The notes below the pieces were generated by a model. The model was given only the letters and a program-made list of their open reading frames with translations, did not search any database and was not told the origin of the DNA. Source: Algicola sp. (GTDB lineage Bacteria > Bacteroidota > Bacteroidia > Flavobacteriales > Flavobacteriaceae). Taken from it: a stretch of 64,000 bases of DNA. The first letter of the stretch is position 1. Each line of letters opens with the position of its first letter. This document shows, piece after piece, positions 46,273 through 55,846 of this stretch. Location: assembly GCA_018222835.1 (NCBI GenBank), contig JAAEZN010000002.1, forward strand, positions 30,914-94,913, read 5' to 3'. The translations under genes were made by a program, and so were the position numbers.

Positions 46273-47292
46273 ATGAAAAGAATAATTTTAGCGATTGCGC
46301 TAGTTTCTGTAACCATGAGCAAGGCCCAAGACCTTAACGACATCTTTGTTTCTGGCGTGGCCGATGCCGAACGATTTACCAATGCTTACCTCTCGCCAGT
46401 TTCAGAAGGAGTTATTTATAGTATCTCCAATGGTTGGTACAATACTGCAGATGCCAAACCTTTGGGCGGATTTGAGGTTTCCATTATTGGAAATATAACC
46501 GGTTTTAAGAACAAGGATGATAAAAAGGCATTTGTCCTTGATCTTGACCCAGCGACAACGGAATATGAGAATTTACGATTTGTGGATGGAAGTACTTCAA
46601 AATTAGTCTCTACCGCTTTGGGGGACATTGAGGGGATAGAGGTCTTTGTGGAAGATGAAAGTGGTATCTTCAGCGAGAGTTTTGAGCTGCCCACTGGTCT
46701 TTCTGCTGAAAATCTCAATTTTATCCCGTCAGGATATCTTCAAGCTAGTGTTGGTTTGGTCAAGGGCCTAGAAGTGAAGGCTCGTTTTTTGCCAAAGATC
46801 AAGTTTGATGACGACGCCAAGATTGGATTGTTCGGAGCCGGATTACAATATGACTTTACCAAAATATTGCCTGCAGATAAAGTATTGCCAGTTGCAATCT
46901 CTGCGGTAATCGGATATACCAATTTGAATGGTGAGTACGATTTTACGGATTCTAATTTCATAGCAGGTAGCGATCAACGTATGGATGCATCCTTCAAGAC
47001 GTGGAATTTCAGCGCTGTAGTCTCTACCAAAAATATTCCTGTCATCAATTTTTATGGAGGAATGGGATACATCACAGGTAAGTCCAATATTGATTTATTG
47101 GGAACATACGAGGCCAATGGACCCTTCTTTTCCGAGACTATTGAAGATCCCTTCTCTGTATCTAAAAAAGCCGATGGAGTATCCGCTAATTTGGGCACCA
47201 AAATAAAGCTCGGATTTTTTAGGCTAAATGCAGAATACAATTTATCTGAATTCAGTACATTCACCTTTGGTGTTAATTTTGGATTCAGGTAG
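46273..47292 (+). CDS. DUF6588-type outer-membrane barrel protein
   Basis: 339 residues with a signal peptide (IILAIALVSVTMSKAQ). Beta strands with alternating hydrophobic residues run to the final LNFGFR. An early VADAERFTNAYLSPVSEGVIYSISNGWYNTA segment is like the DUF6588 family, small outer-membrane proteins common in flavobacteria with no known role. The gene lies 20 bases after the gyrB terminator and has its own terminator. Confidence 0.75.
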   Translation: MKRIILAIALVSVTMSKAQDLNDIFVSGVADAERFTNAYLSPVSEGVIYSISNGWYNTADAKPLGGFEVSIIGNITGFKNKDDKKAFVLDLDPATTEYENLRFVDGSTSKLVSTALGDIEGIEVFVEDESGIFSESFELPTGLSAENLNFIPSGYLQASVGLVKGLEVKARFLPKIKFDDDAKIGLFGAGLQYDFTKILPADKVLPVAISAVIGYTNLNGEYDFTDSNFIAGSDQRMDASFKTWNFSAVVSTKNIPVINFYGGMGYITGKSNIDLLGTYEANGPFFSETIEDPFSVSKKADGVSANLGTKIKLGFFRLNAEYNLSEFSTFTFGVNFGFR

Positions 47293-47325
47293 AAGAATAC
47301 CGAATTCAGCCGACTAAAATAAAGA

Positions 47326-47352
47326 AGGCCCCGTTTCCGGGGCCTCCTATTT
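47326..47352 (+). terminator. Terminator after the DUF6588 gene
   Basis: AGGCCCCG/CGGGGCCT hairpin with a 4-base loop and a TCCTATTTTC tail, also usable in part by the convergent gene. Confidence 0.85.
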
Positions 47353-47372
47353 TCATATATGTAGTCTTCACG

Positions 47373-47744
47373 TCATTCCCTGGTGGCGAAGACCGAGCCA
47401 TTATCCAAGGTTAATACTTCGGGGGTTTTTGCTTTTTCCAAACTAACGGTAATATCGGTAACCTGTGGGTCGCCATAGATAATGGAATATGCTCCATTTT
47501 CCTGGGACCATTTAAAATCGGTATAAAAAATCAATTTGGAATTAGAATATCTTTGGTACCTACCCAGATATACATCGTTGAAAATCCATTCCTCGCGAAC
47601 GTCGCTGGAGCCTTTGCCCTCAACACTGGAAGATTCGGTCTTTGCCCAGATGCCCAATATTGGGTCGTGGTTTTCTGGTACGCGTGTACAGTTGCTTATG
47701 GCAATGATGCCGACAATGGACAACAATGAAAAGAGCTTTTTCAT
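47373..47744 (-). CDS. Small lipoprotein, lipocalin-like
   Basis: 123 residues with lipoprotein signal GIIAISNC (Cys19). The mature part begins HDPILGIWAKTES, a common opening of small lipocalin-like proteins, then SDVREEWIFNDVYLGRYQRY and beta-rich segments. It ends near the terminator of the convergent gene. Function unknown; the fold call is a guess based on the G-W start pattern. Confidence 0.65.
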   Translation of the reverse strand: MKKLFSLLSIVGIIAISNCTRVPENHDPILGIWAKTESSSVEGKGSSDVREEWIFNDVYLGRYQRYSNSKLIFYTDFKWSQENGAYSIIYGDPQVTDITVSLEKAKTPEVLTLDNGSVFATRE

Positions 47745-47954
47745 AGGTCAAGTAGGTTACGTTAAATTTGGGACTATTAGAACGTAGGTTTGTAAGAATC
47801 TATTGTATAAAAACGATAAAATATTTTTCCTGTGTACGGTAAAGGCGCTTGGTTGTGATTTTTCTATGGTTAAATCAATGCCAACTTTGTTGTTTTTGAT
47901 TGAATTGAACCGCTAAAACTGGTAAAAGTCAGCTTCTTTCTGCACCAAATGCAT

Positions 47955-47962
47955 TATTTTTG
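47955..47962 (+). promoter_or_regulatory. mdh promoter -7 element
   Basis: TATTTTTG fits TAnnTTTG 25 bases before the mdh ATG; the -33 element is weak. Confidence 0.45.
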
Positions 47963-47987
47963 AGGACTAAAATTTAAATCTATACAA

Positions 47988-48914
47988 ATGAAAGTTACCG
48001 TAGTAGGAGCAGGCGCAGTGGGAGCAAGTTGCGCTGAGTACATTGCAATGAAAAATTTTGCGGCAGAAGTTGTTTTATTGGATATCAAAGAAGGGTATGC
48101 CGAAGGGAAAGCCATGGATTTGATGCAAACGGCATCCTTGAACGGATTTGATACCAAGATTACAGGATCCACCAGCGATTACAGTAAGACTGCCAATAGC
48201 GACATCGCAGTGATTACTTCGGGAATTCCTCGTAAACCAGGTATGACGCGTGAGGAATTGATAGGTATCAATGCTGGAATTGTAAAAACAGTAGCGACCA
48301 GCCTTTTGGAGCATTCTCCCAACGTAACTATTATCGTAGTGAGCAATCCAATGGATACTATGACCTACTTGGTACACAAAGCTACGGGCCTTCCTAAGAA
48401 TAGGATTATTGGTATGGGCGGTGCTTTGGACAGTGCTCGTTTCAAGTATAGATTGGCTCAGGCCTTGGAAGCCCCAATATCCGACGTGGATGGAATGGTG
48501 ATCGGAGGTCATAGTGATAAAGGTATGGTGCCTTTGATCGGACATGCTACAAGAAACAGTGTAAAAGTTTCCGAGTTCCTATCCGAAGAAAAAATGAATT
48601 GGGTAGTGGAAGAAACCAAAGTTGGAGGTGCAACTTTGACCGGATTGTTGGGTACAAGTGCTTGGTACGCTCCGGGAGCTGCCGTTTCCAGCTTGGTCCA
48701 GGCCATTGCATGTGACCAAAAGAAAATGTTCCCTTGCTCATCGCTTTTGGAAGGTGAGTACGGACTAAATGATATTTGCATAGGAGTACCGGTGATCCTA
48801 GGTAAAAATGGTATCGAGAAAATTGTAGAGATAGAGTTGTCCGATGCTGAAAAGGCCAAAATGCAGGAAAGTGCCGAAGGTGTTAAAAAGACCAACGGAC
48901 TGCTAGAGGTTTAG
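47988..48914 (+). CDS. mdh: Malate dehydrogenase
   Basis: 308 residues, NAD-dependent malate to oxaloacetate interconversion of the TCA cycle. Rossmann motif VVGAGAVGASCAEYIA, the substrate-binding region IPRKPGMTREELIGIN, an intact VVSNPMDTMTYL, and catalytic His in VIGGHSDKGMVP. Of the LDH-like MDH branch found in Bacteroidota. An intact single gene; a probable long hairpin lies downstream. Confidence 0.96.
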   Translation: MKVTVVGAGAVGASCAEYIAMKNFAAEVVLLDIKEGYAEGKAMDLMQTASLNGFDTKITGSTSDYSKTANSDIAVITSGIPRKPGMTREELIGINAGIVKTVATSLLEHSPNVTIIVVSNPMDTMTYLVHKATGLPKNRIIGMGGALDSARFKYRLAQALEAPISDVDGMVIGGHSDKGMVPLIGHATRNSVKVSEFLSEEKMNWVVEETKVGGATLTGLLGTSAWYAPGAAVSSLVQAIACDQKKMFPCSSLLEGEYGLNDICIGVPVILGKNGIEKIVEIELSDAEKAKMQESAEGVKKTNGLLEV

Positions 48915-48937
48915 ATTTAAAAATCTATCGGTTAAAG

Positions 48938-49012
48938 TGTCATTTTGGGCATAAACCAAAAGAAAGTTGCCATTAAATTAAATGGAAATTTCTAGGTTTG
49001 TCTGGAATGACA
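48938..49012. repeat. Long imperfect hairpin after mdh (terminator or decayed repeat)
   Basis: TGTCATT at 48938 pairs with AATGACA ending at 49012, and the pairing continues inwards with several wobbles toward AAACC and GGTTT, with a small inner CCATT/AATGG hairpin at 48970-48985. The T-rich tail behind it suits a terminator for mdh. The TGTCATTCC-like end recalls dispersed flavobacterial repeats. Confidence 0.4.
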
Positions 49013-49066
49013 TTTTTAATTTTATACCGTAACCATTAACAGTAATTGCAATTACATCAAATTCTA

Positions 49067-49097
49067 TTGTCAAATCTTATCGGAAATGATATATTTG
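49067..49097 (+). promoter_or_regulatory. secDF promoter
   Basis: TTG at 49067-49069 and TATATTTG at 49090-49097 are 20 bases apart, a good match to the Bacteroidota sigma-A pattern, 38 bases before the secDF ATG. Confidence 0.75.
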
Positions 49098-49135
49098 CAC
49101 GCTGTTTAAGAAAACTTCTAAAAAATTAACAATCA

Positions 49136-52105
49136 ATGCAGAATAAAGGACTTATAAGGCTTTTCGCGATCCTTTTTGGCTTGGTGAGCATCTATCAGCT
49201 GTCTTATACTTTCATCACTAATAAGTTGGAGAAAGATGCTGAGGCTTACGCAATTGGCCAAATTTCGGAAGCTGAGGAAGATTATGTTGCAAAGCGCGAA
49301 GCTTTAGAGGCATCGTATTTGGATTCCATCAGTGATAACACTGTTTTGGGTTTTACGAGCTACGAGGATGCCAAAACAAAAGAGTTGAACAAAGGATTGG
49401 ACCTTAAGGGAGGTATCAACGTTACCCTTCAGATTTCCGTTAAGGATATTCTGAAAGGTTTGGCGAACAATACCAAGAACCCGGTGTTCAACAAAGCTTT
49501 GGCAGATGCCGACGAAGCATCAAAAAATAGTGACAATACCTATTTGGAACTGTTTTTCGACGCTTTTGATAATATTAAAGGAGACGCTAAGTTGGCATCC
49601 CCGGATATTTTCGCAAACAAAGGCCTTAGCGACGATATCAATTTCCAAATGTCTGATGATGAGGTCAAACCTATTATCAGAAGAAAAATTGATGAGTCCA
49701 TTGTCTCTGCGTTCGAAGTACTTCGTGAGCGTATCGATGGTTTTGGGGTAACCCAGCCAAATATCCAAAGGGAAGGAAACTCGGGCAGGATTTTGGTAGA
49801 ACTTCCAGGAGCGAAGGATATAGCTAGAGCACAAGAGCTATTGTCCAGTACTGCACAGTTGGAGTTCTGGGAAACGTATCCTCAGACCAATCAAAGTATA
49901 GGAACGTTTTTGGTCAATGCCAATGAACGTTTAAAAGAAATTTTGGAGCCGAAGTCTTCTACCGAAGATGAAATTTCAAAACCTGAATCAGAAATTGACT
50001 CCTTACTATCCGATGTAGCACAAGACTCGTTGGATATGACACAGGATGCCAACCCGATTTTGGGTAAATTGATTCCGGCTAATCCAGGAAGTCATGCCAT
50101 TGCAAGAGCTTTGGTGTCCGATACCGCAGAAATTGGAGGGTATTTAAGAATGCCTGCAATAAAAAGACTATTGCCAAACGACATTCAGTTTACCAAATTC
50201 CTTTGGGAAAGACCTTCACAAGATGCTGAAATAGTTGATTTATATGCATTGAAATCCAACCGAGAAGGTACACCAAGAATTAGTGGAGATGTTGTTTCCG
50301 ATGCACAAGATACTTTTGATCAGTTCAACAAACCAGCTGTTAGCATGACGATGAATACTCGTGGTGCCAAAGAATGGGAAGAATTAACGGGAGATGCCTA
50401 CAACAACCAAACAGGTATTGCCATTGTTTTGGATAACAAGGTATATACTGCACCAGGGGTTTCCTCTGGACCTATCTCTGGTGGGCGTTCAGAAATAACG
50501 GGAACATTTACCGTAAACGAAACCAAAGATATTGCCAACGTATTGCGTGCGGGTAAACTTCCTGCCTCTGCCGACATTATTCAGTCGGAAGTTGTGGGTC
50601 CATCTTTGGGTCAAGAAGCTATTGATAGTGGCTTTACATCCTTTATGATTGCAATGGCCTTTGTATTGCTTTGGATGATTTTCTACTATGGTAGAGCAGG
50701 GGTGTTTGCAGATATCGCTTTGATATTCAATATTTTATTGATTTTCGGAGTGTTGACCAGCCTTGGTGCTGTATTGACACTGCCAGGTATCGCAGGTATC
50801 GTATTGACCATTGGTATGTCGGTAGATGCCAACGTACTGATTTTTGAAAGGGTAAAAGAAGAGTTGGCCCGCGGAAAAGGAAAGGCGCAAGCCATCGCCG
50901 ATGGTTTTGGAAACGCTTTGTCCTCTATCTTGGATGCCAATATTACCACTGGACTTACCGCGATCATCCTATTTATTTTTGGTTCAGGGCCAATTAAAGG
51001 TTTTGCCACTACTTTAATGATCGGTATTGTTACTTCTTTGTTCACTGCCATATTCGTTACTCGATTAATGATCGAGGCTTACACGAGCAAAAAAGGAAGG
51101 CGATTGGATTTTAGTACAGGAATTACCAAGAACCTTTTCACTAATTTGAACATCAGTTTCTTGTCCAAGCGTAAGATTGCTTATGTAGTTTCCGCAATCA
51201 TGGTGGCAGTGAGTGTGTTCTCATTGTTGACAAATGGGTTGAACGAAGGGGTTGATTTTATAGGGGGACGTTCTTACCAAATTCGTTTTGAAAAAGCGGT
51301 TAATCCTTCGGAAATCGCATCTGAGCTCAATACCGTTTTTGGTAGCGGAACCAATGTAAAGACTTTTGGTGATGCCAATCAAATTAAGGTGACCACACCT
51401 TACAAGGTTGATCAAGAAGGAGTGGAGATAGATACAGAGATCCAGAATAAGCTATATACATCTCTTCAAAAATATTTGCCCGATGGTACTTCTTTCCAAG
51501 ATTTTACTGTTGGCGCATCCGAAAAGTCAATAGGTATTCTTCAATCTGTTAAGGTAGGGCCTACCATCGCGGATGATATCAAGAAAAACGCTTTCTTGGC
51601 CATTATTGGTTCCTTGGCGGTAGTTTTCCTTTATATTCTTTTCCGATTTAGAAAATGGCAATTCTCTTTGGGTGCCGTTGTTGCGGTATTCCATGATGTT
51701 ATGATCGTATTGGGTATTTTCTCCCTTACAGGTAGCATTATGCCATTCAACATGGAAATTGACCAAGCCTTTATCGCGGCAATCCTAACGGTAATTGGTT
51801 ACTCCCTGAACGATACGGTGGTTGTATTCGACCGTATTCGTGAAGTGACCGACCTAAAAGGTTGGAAAGGTGGAGAGCATATCAATTTGGCATTGAACAG
51901 TACATTGAGCAGAACCTTGAACACCTCGCTTACCACATTGATCGTGTTGTTGGCCATCTTCATTTTTGGAGGTGAAAGCTTAAGAGGGTTTATGTTTGCA
52001 ATGATTATTGGTGTTATTGTGGGTACATATTCATCTGTGTTTATCGCAACACCTGTAATGTTCGATTCTTTAAAAAATAAAGTTGCAGCAGCAACTGAAT
52101 CGTAG
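49136..52105 (+). CDS. secDF: Fused protein translocase subunit SecDF
   Basis: 989 residues with SecD and SecF joined in one chain, as usual in Bacteroidota. One N-terminal helix (LIRLFAILFGLVSIYQLSYTF), a large periplasmic region with the SecD motif DLKGGINVTLQISV and RIDGFGVTQPNIQ, a first set of five helices with GMSVDANVLIFERVKEELARGKG, then the SecF half (GVDFIGGRSYQIRF and GYSLNDTVVVFDRIREV). It uses the proton gradient to complete export of proteins through SecYEG. It ends in a good terminator. Confidence 0.97.
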   Translation: MQNKGLIRLFAILFGLVSIYQLSYTFITNKLEKDAEAYAIGQISEAEEDYVAKREALEASYLDSISDNTVLGFTSYEDAKTKELNKGLDLKGGINVTLQISVKDILKGLANNTKNPVFNKALADADEASKNSDNTYLELFFDAFDNIKGDAKLASPDIFANKGLSDDINFQMSDDEVKPIIRRKIDESIVSAFEVLRERIDGFGVTQPNIQREGNSGRILVELPGAKDIARAQELLSSTAQLEFWETYPQTNQSIGTFLVNANERLKEILEPKSSTEDEISKPESEIDSLLSDVAQDSLDMTQDANPILGKLIPANPGSHAIARALVSDTAEIGGYLRMPAIKRLLPNDIQFTKFLWERPSQDAEIVDLYALKSNREGTPRISGDVVSDAQDTFDQFNKPAVSMTMNTRGAKEWEELTGDAYNNQTGIAIVLDNKVYTAPGVSSGPISGGRSEITGTFTVNETKDIANVLRAGKLPASADIIQSEVVGPSLGQEAIDSGFTSFMIAMAFVLLWMIFYYGRAGVFADIALIFNILLIFGVLTSLGAVLTLPGIAGIVLTIGMSVDANVLIFERVKEELARGKGKAQAIADGFGNALSSILDANITTGLTAIILFIFGSGPIKGFATTLMIGIVTSLFTAIFVTRLMIEAYTSKKGRRLDFSTGITKNLFTNLNISFLSKRKIAYVVSAIMVAVSVFSLLTNGLNEGVDFIGGRSYQIRFEKAVNPSEIASELNTVFGSGTNVKTFGDANQIKVTTPYKVDQEGVEIDTEIQNKLYTSLQKYLPDGTSFQDFTVGASEKSIGILQSVKVGPTIADDIKKNAFLAIIGSLAVVFLYILFRFRKWQFSLGAVVAVFHDVMIVLGIFSLTGSIMPFNMEIDQAFIAAILTVIGYSLNDTVVVFDRIREVTDLKGWKGGEHINLALNSTLSRTLNTSLTTLIVLLAIFIFGGESLRGFMFAMIIGVIVGTYSSVFIATPVMFDSLKNKVAAATES

Positions 52106-52136
52106 TTTTTCGTTTTTTATATTACACTTTATAATA

Positions 52137-52168
52137 AAGGCTCTCTTTTGGAGGGCCTTATTTTTTTG
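52137..52168 (+). terminator. Terminator after secDF
   Basis: AAGGCTCTC/GAGGGCCTT stem with a TTTTG loop, then ATTTTTTT, 31 bases past the secDF stop. Confidence 0.9.
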
Positions 52169-52212
52169 AATGATTTAACATGTAAGTCAAGACTCTGGAT
52201 ATACTTCCCATG

Positions 52213-53481
52213 CTAGTTGACATCGGGATGATTGGCTCTTTTTTCTATGCCCGTGGATCCCATTTCGGATGGTCGAAGTTCAAATATTAGCCCTGGATGT
52301 AATTGAGGCTCTTCTCTGTGCGATACAAAAACAATAGCAGTGTCACTTTCTTTGGCCACCTTGTTTACCAAGGCAGCAAAAAGATTAGCGCTAGCATCGT
52401 CCAATCCGGCAGTAGGCTCATCCAGAATTAATAGCGGAGGATGTTTTATCATGGCTCGTGCCATCATAAGTAATCGGCTTTCCCCAATAGTTAGATATTT
52501 GAAATAGTCATTTTTGCGATTTTCCAAGTTGAGTAGTTGCAGCCATTGTTCGGCCAAGTTTTTTTCGCTGTCCGTAGGTTGCACATAAAGACCAATGGAA
52601 TCGTGCAGGCCAGAAATAATCATATTCTCCAGACTGTGGTACCCTCTAAATTTATTGGTGATTGCCGGAGTGTAATAACCAATTTTTTGTTTAAGGTCCC
52701 AAACGCTTTCACCGCTTCCTTTCTGTTTGCCAAAAATGATAAGGTCTTGGCCGTAACCTTTATGGCTATCCCCTGTAATCATTGATAATAGGGTGGATTT
52801 TCCACTTCCGTTTGGACCTATCAATTGCCAAAAATCCCCTCTATTGATAGTCCAATTGATATCTCGTAAAACTTGTCTGCCATCAAAACTTACACATACA
52901 TTTTTAAAGCGAACTAGCTCATTGCTTGGGGAATCAATGGAAGCCGGAGGCAGGGGTATGTTGCCATTGAAACTTAGGGATTCCGTTTTGTTTTGTCTCC
53001 AAAAGTCATTAGGGGAACTATAGGTGTAAAGTGTATTTCCGTCGAGTTTGAAAAAGTCCGTTGTGTTGGGCAAGATATCGTCTGATCTACTGACCAATTG
53101 TACCAGAATTTTATTGGGGGAAATTTTTAGAAGCTGTTCTTTTAATTTGGCCTGCGTGGCAACATCCAAATTATCGAACGGGTTTACCAAGATTAAAAAC
53201 TCAGGGTCTTTTTGAAGCAAATAATTTAAAAGAGCTCTTTTTTGCTCCCCACTGCTCATGGTTTTTAAGGGCTGTTCGCTGTCCTTGGTCAAAATTTTGA
53301 TATCATGGCGTTCCTCTTCATCCATATAACGGTCAATTTCAGACTTTGAGAAAAGCAGGCCTTTTAAGTTTTGTAGTTCGAGCAGTTCATCAATTGGTTC
53401 GTTTTTTAATAGACTTTGAACCAATTGTTTGGTGTTGGAATTGTTCTGCGTAAGTATGGTGTAGCTTTTGTGTAGCTTCAT
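52213..53481 (-). CDS. Tandem ABC ATPase with degenerate first nucleotide-binding domain
   Basis: 422 residues with two ABC ATPase halves and no membrane helix, arranged like E. coli ModF/PhrA. The second half (about 190-410) has Walker A GPNGSGKST, a variant signature TIGESR, and Walker B LLILDEPTAGLDD. The first half has lost its Walker A region, keeps a signature-like MSSGEQKR near residue 76, and its Walker B reads LILVNPFDNLD, lacking both the acidic residues of the usual LDEP. So only one site can hydrolyse ATP in the normal way. It is last in a run of minus-strand genes after a GNAT gene. Function unknown. Confidence 0.8.
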   Translation of the reverse strand: MKLHKSYTILTQNNSNTKQLVQSLLKNEPIDELLELQNLKGLLFSKSEIDRYMDEEERHDIKILTKDSEQPLKTMSSGEQKRALLNYLLQKDPEFLILVNPFDNLDVATQAKLKEQLLKISPNKILVQLVSRSDDILPNTTDFFKLDGNTLYTYSSPNDFWRQNKTESLSFNGNIPLPPASIDSPSNELVRFKNVCVSFDGRQVLRDINWTINRGDFWQLIGPNGSGKSTLLSMITGDSHKGYGQDLIIFGKQKGSGESVWDLKQKIGYYTPAITNKFRGYHSLENMIISGLHDSIGLYVQPTDSEKNLAEQWLQLLNLENRKNDYFKYLTIGESRLLMMARAMIKHPPLLILDEPTAGLDDASANLFAALVNKVAKESDTAIVFVSHREEPQLHPGLIFELRPSEMGSTGIEKRANHPDVN

Positions 53482-53511
53482 GAGGCAATTGGTATTGCCT
53501 TAAAATTACGA

Positions 53512-54036
53512 TTATCCTTGCTTAACTCTAAAAATATGCACTGGATTGTTATTGTAAACCGTTGTTTTGTCCAAGTGCATGCCGTTGTTTATTGCGACTT
53601 TTTGAGAGGGTATATTGTCCACATGGATAATGGAAATCAGGGAATCCGAAAAGTTGTTTTCAAACGCAAATACTTTACATTTTTGGGCAGCTTCTGATGC
53701 AAAACCCTGAAGCCAATAATTTGGGAGAATGGAGTAGCCAATTTCCAATTCCTGTATATTATCTACAGTTTGTACGAGCAGACCACAAATGCCCACCAAC
53801 TTTTTCGATTCTTTTAAAATAAGTGCATTCATGCCGCCCAAATCGTGTTCGTAGCGTTCAAAAATCCTGTTGAACTGCGTTTCACAGGCTTCTGTGGGGT
53901 CTGTAGGCAATCCATCCCAATATTGTGTGGACCTGGGGTCGTTGTAAAATGGAAGCCAATCCTTGAAATCGGTTGTTCTCAGCTTACGAAATAATAGTCG
54001 TTCCGATATTTGGTCCTCAAGGAGATATTTTGACAT
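53512..54036 (-). CDS. GNAT-family N-acetyltransferase (RimJ/RimL type)
   Basis: 174 residues. RimJ/RimL opening (SERLLFRKLRTTDFKDWLPFYNDPRSTQYW), then the core with LILKESKKLVGICGLL, IGYSILPNYWLQGFASEAAQ (the acetyl-CoA loop) and ISIIHVDNIPSQKVAINNG. It likely acetylates an amine on a protein or small molecule. It begins directly after the stop of the DUF192 gene, so is coupled to it. Confidence 0.9.
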   Translation of the reverse strand: MSKYLLEDQISERLLFRKLRTTDFKDWLPFYNDPRSTQYWDGLPTDPTEACETQFNRIFERYEHDLGGMNALILKESKKLVGICGLLVQTVDNIQELEIGYSILPNYWLQGFASEAAQKCKVFAFENNFSDSLISIIHVDNIPSQKVAINNGMHLDKTTVYNNNPVHIFRVKQG

Positions 54037-54522
54037 TTAATCACGTGTAAAAGAGATGCTGTCACCGACCTGTAATCCCAATTTGTCCGAAAGGCCTGCG
54101 TTGACCTCGAATACATATTTTGCAGGGACATTGGATGGTAGGGTATCTTCGTTGAACGGTTGTGCGTTTTTTTGAAAACTAACAATCTTCATTCCTGAAT
54201 TAATATAAATAATATCCAATGCGATTTCGGTGTTCTTCATATAAAAGTACTGTAAGGATTCTGTGGGTTGAATAAAGAGCATTCCTCGATTCTCTTTCAT
54301 GGATTTTCGATACATAAGCCCGGTCTGGGTCTCGTATTCTGTTTCGGCAATTTCAATCTCAAAATCGGCCTTTATGGAATCTGTCCCATAAGATAGGATA
54401 GCCAGTGTCCCTTCTTTGGTGAAGGAAACCGTTTCCGTTTTAATGGATTGCTTGGATTCGGTTTTACAAGAAATCGTAACCAAGACAATTGCCAAAACAA
54501 TTATTTTACCAAAGTTCATCAT
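54037..54522 (-). CDS. DUF192 lipoprotein
   Basis: 161 residues with lipoprotein signal VLVTISC (Cys19). The DUF192 domain follows: EIAETEYETQTGLMYRKSM, NRGMLFIQPTESLQYFYMKNT, LDIIYINSGMKIVSF and LPSNVPAKYVFEVNAG. The fold is a small beta barrel and its role is unknown. The stop is adjacent to the GNAT start; the lgt gene ends 4 bases upstream. Confidence 0.9.
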   Translation of the reverse strand: MMNFGKIIVLAIVLVTISCKTESKQSIKTETVSFTKEGTLAILSYGTDSIKADFEIEIAETEYETQTGLMYRKSMKENRGMLFIQPTESLQYFYMKNTEIALDIIYINSGMKIVSFQKNAQPFNEDTLPSNVPAKYVFEVNAGLSDKLGLQVGDSISFTRD

Positions 54523-54526
54523 GCCA

Positions 54527-55489
54527 TTAGAGTTCTACGGGTGCAGGTTTTACCATAAAATATACTCCGATCAGGATCATTGGGATACTGAGCCATTGCC
54601 CGGTAGAAAGCATGCCCAAAGTATCTTCGAAACCACCTTGGCTTTTTTTATAGAATTCCACAAAGAACCTTACCACAAACAAAAGCACCATAAACAGACC
54701 AAAAAGGAAACCGGGCTTGTTTTTCCAATCTGTTTTCCAATAAAGTAGGTATAGGACAATGAATACGAAAATGTAGCAAATTGCTTCGTACAATTGAGCT
54801 GGGTGACGGAATGGTATGGATTGCAAGACCTCTGAAAATTCTGGATTGTGCTGGATGGCCTTGTAAGCTGCATTTGGTGTTTTTTCTTTGGTAAGTGCCA
54901 TCGCCTGATAGGCTGGCATATCGTCCGAATCGCGGATAAAACGAGTGGCCAAAAAATAGGCTTCGTCCACTTTTTTTCCATTGATTTCGGAATTGAAAAA
55001 ATTACCGAACCTAACAAAGGAAGCTCCAATGGCTGAAGGAATAACTAGTCGATCCAACAACCAGAGCATTTTAATGTCCTTCCATTTTCTGCAGTATAAC
55101 CAGATACCGATAATGGCCGCAATAGTTGCTCCGTGACTGGCCAGGCCGGTAAATCCAGTAAACTCATATCCGTTGATTATACCAAAAAGCGAACTGTTGG
55201 CGCTCTCGCGGATGGGTAAAAGAATTTCTGCCAAATGGTCCTTGTAGTAATCCCAATCATAAAAAAATACATGTCCCAGACGGGCTCCCAACATTATGGA
55301 AACCACTGTGTAAATGAAAAGGGAATCCAATTTTTCCATGGATTTCTTTTCGTTCATGAATATTTTTTTCATAATGAACCAGCCAAGGACAAAGGCTGCG
55401 ATCCATAATAAGTTGTAATATTTTATCTGTAGGAAACCCAATTTAAAAAGGGTGCCTTCGGGGTTCCAGTCGAATCCTAGGAAGTACAT
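54527..55489 (-). CDS. lgt: Prolipoprotein diacylglyceryl transferase
   Basis: 320 residues, about seven helices. It attaches diacylglycerol to the lipobox cysteine of lipoproteins, the first step in their maturation, in the inner membrane. Family features: FLQIKYYNLLWIAAFVLGWFI, GARLGHVFFYDWDYY (the HGGL-like region is in GLASHGATIAAIIGIW), RFGNFFNSEINGKK, and FRHPAQLYEAICY. Longer than usual because of an insert with YFLATRFIRDSDDMPAYQ. Followed tightly by the DUF192 gene; yidD lies upstream. Confidence 0.95.
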   Translation of the reverse strand: MYFLGFDWNPEGTLFKLGFLQIKYYNLLWIAAFVLGWFIMKKIFMNEKKSMEKLDSLFIYTVVSIMLGARLGHVFFYDWDYYKDHLAEILLPIRESANSSLFGIINGYEFTGFTGLASHGATIAAIIGIWLYCRKWKDIKMLWLLDRLVIPSAIGASFVRFGNFFNSEINGKKVDEAYFLATRFIRDSDDMPAYQAMALTKEKTPNAAYKAIQHNPEFSEVLQSIPFRHPAQLYEAICYIFVFIVLYLLYWKTDWKNKPGFLFGLFMVLLFVVRFFVEFYKKSQGGFEDTLGMLSTGQWLSIPMILIGVYFMVKPAPVEL

Positions 55490-55556
55490 TTAAATAAATT
55501 TTAGACTAATATAACTACTTTGAACGTTTGCACGGTGTTAATTAAAGTGCAATTTT

Positions 55557-55778
55557 TTAAGGCACTGGATCATAGCCACTTCCTCCCCAAGGGTTACAAC
55601 TCGCAATTCGCTTGATAGAGAGCCACCCTCCTTTAAACAATCCGTGTTTTTTAAGGGCTTCTAAAGTGTACTGCGAACAGGTTGGGGAATAGCGGCACGT
55701 AGAGGGCAACATAGGAGAAATAAATAATTGATAAAACCTTACCAATAGTACGAACGGCGCTATTAGAATTTTCTTCAT
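55557..55778 (-). CDS. yidD: Membrane protein insertion efficiency factor YidD
   Basis: 73 residues, complete domain. The signature residues are clear: [21 protein letters not shown], then [16 protein letters not shown] and [13 protein letters not shown]. It is a small amphipathic protein that helps Sec and YidC insert membrane proteins. The gene is 67 bases upstream of lgt on the same strand. Confidence 0.95.
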   Translation of the reverse strand: MKKILIAPFVLLVRFYQLFISPMLPSTCRYSPTCSQYTLEALKKHGLFKGGWLSIKRIASCNPWGGSGYDPVP

Positions 55779-55813
55779 TTTTTGTTGGTGAACTCAAATG
55801 CAAGGTAGCAAAA

Positions 55814-55833
55814 AGCCCCGACAAATCGGGGCT
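55814..55833 (-). terminator. Terminator after the ALDH/DUF779 pair
   Basis: AGCCCCGA/TCGGGGCT hairpin with a 4-base loop followed by a T run on the minus strand, 14 bases past the DUF779 stop. Confidence 0.88.
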
Positions 55834-55846
55834 TGTATTAAACTTC

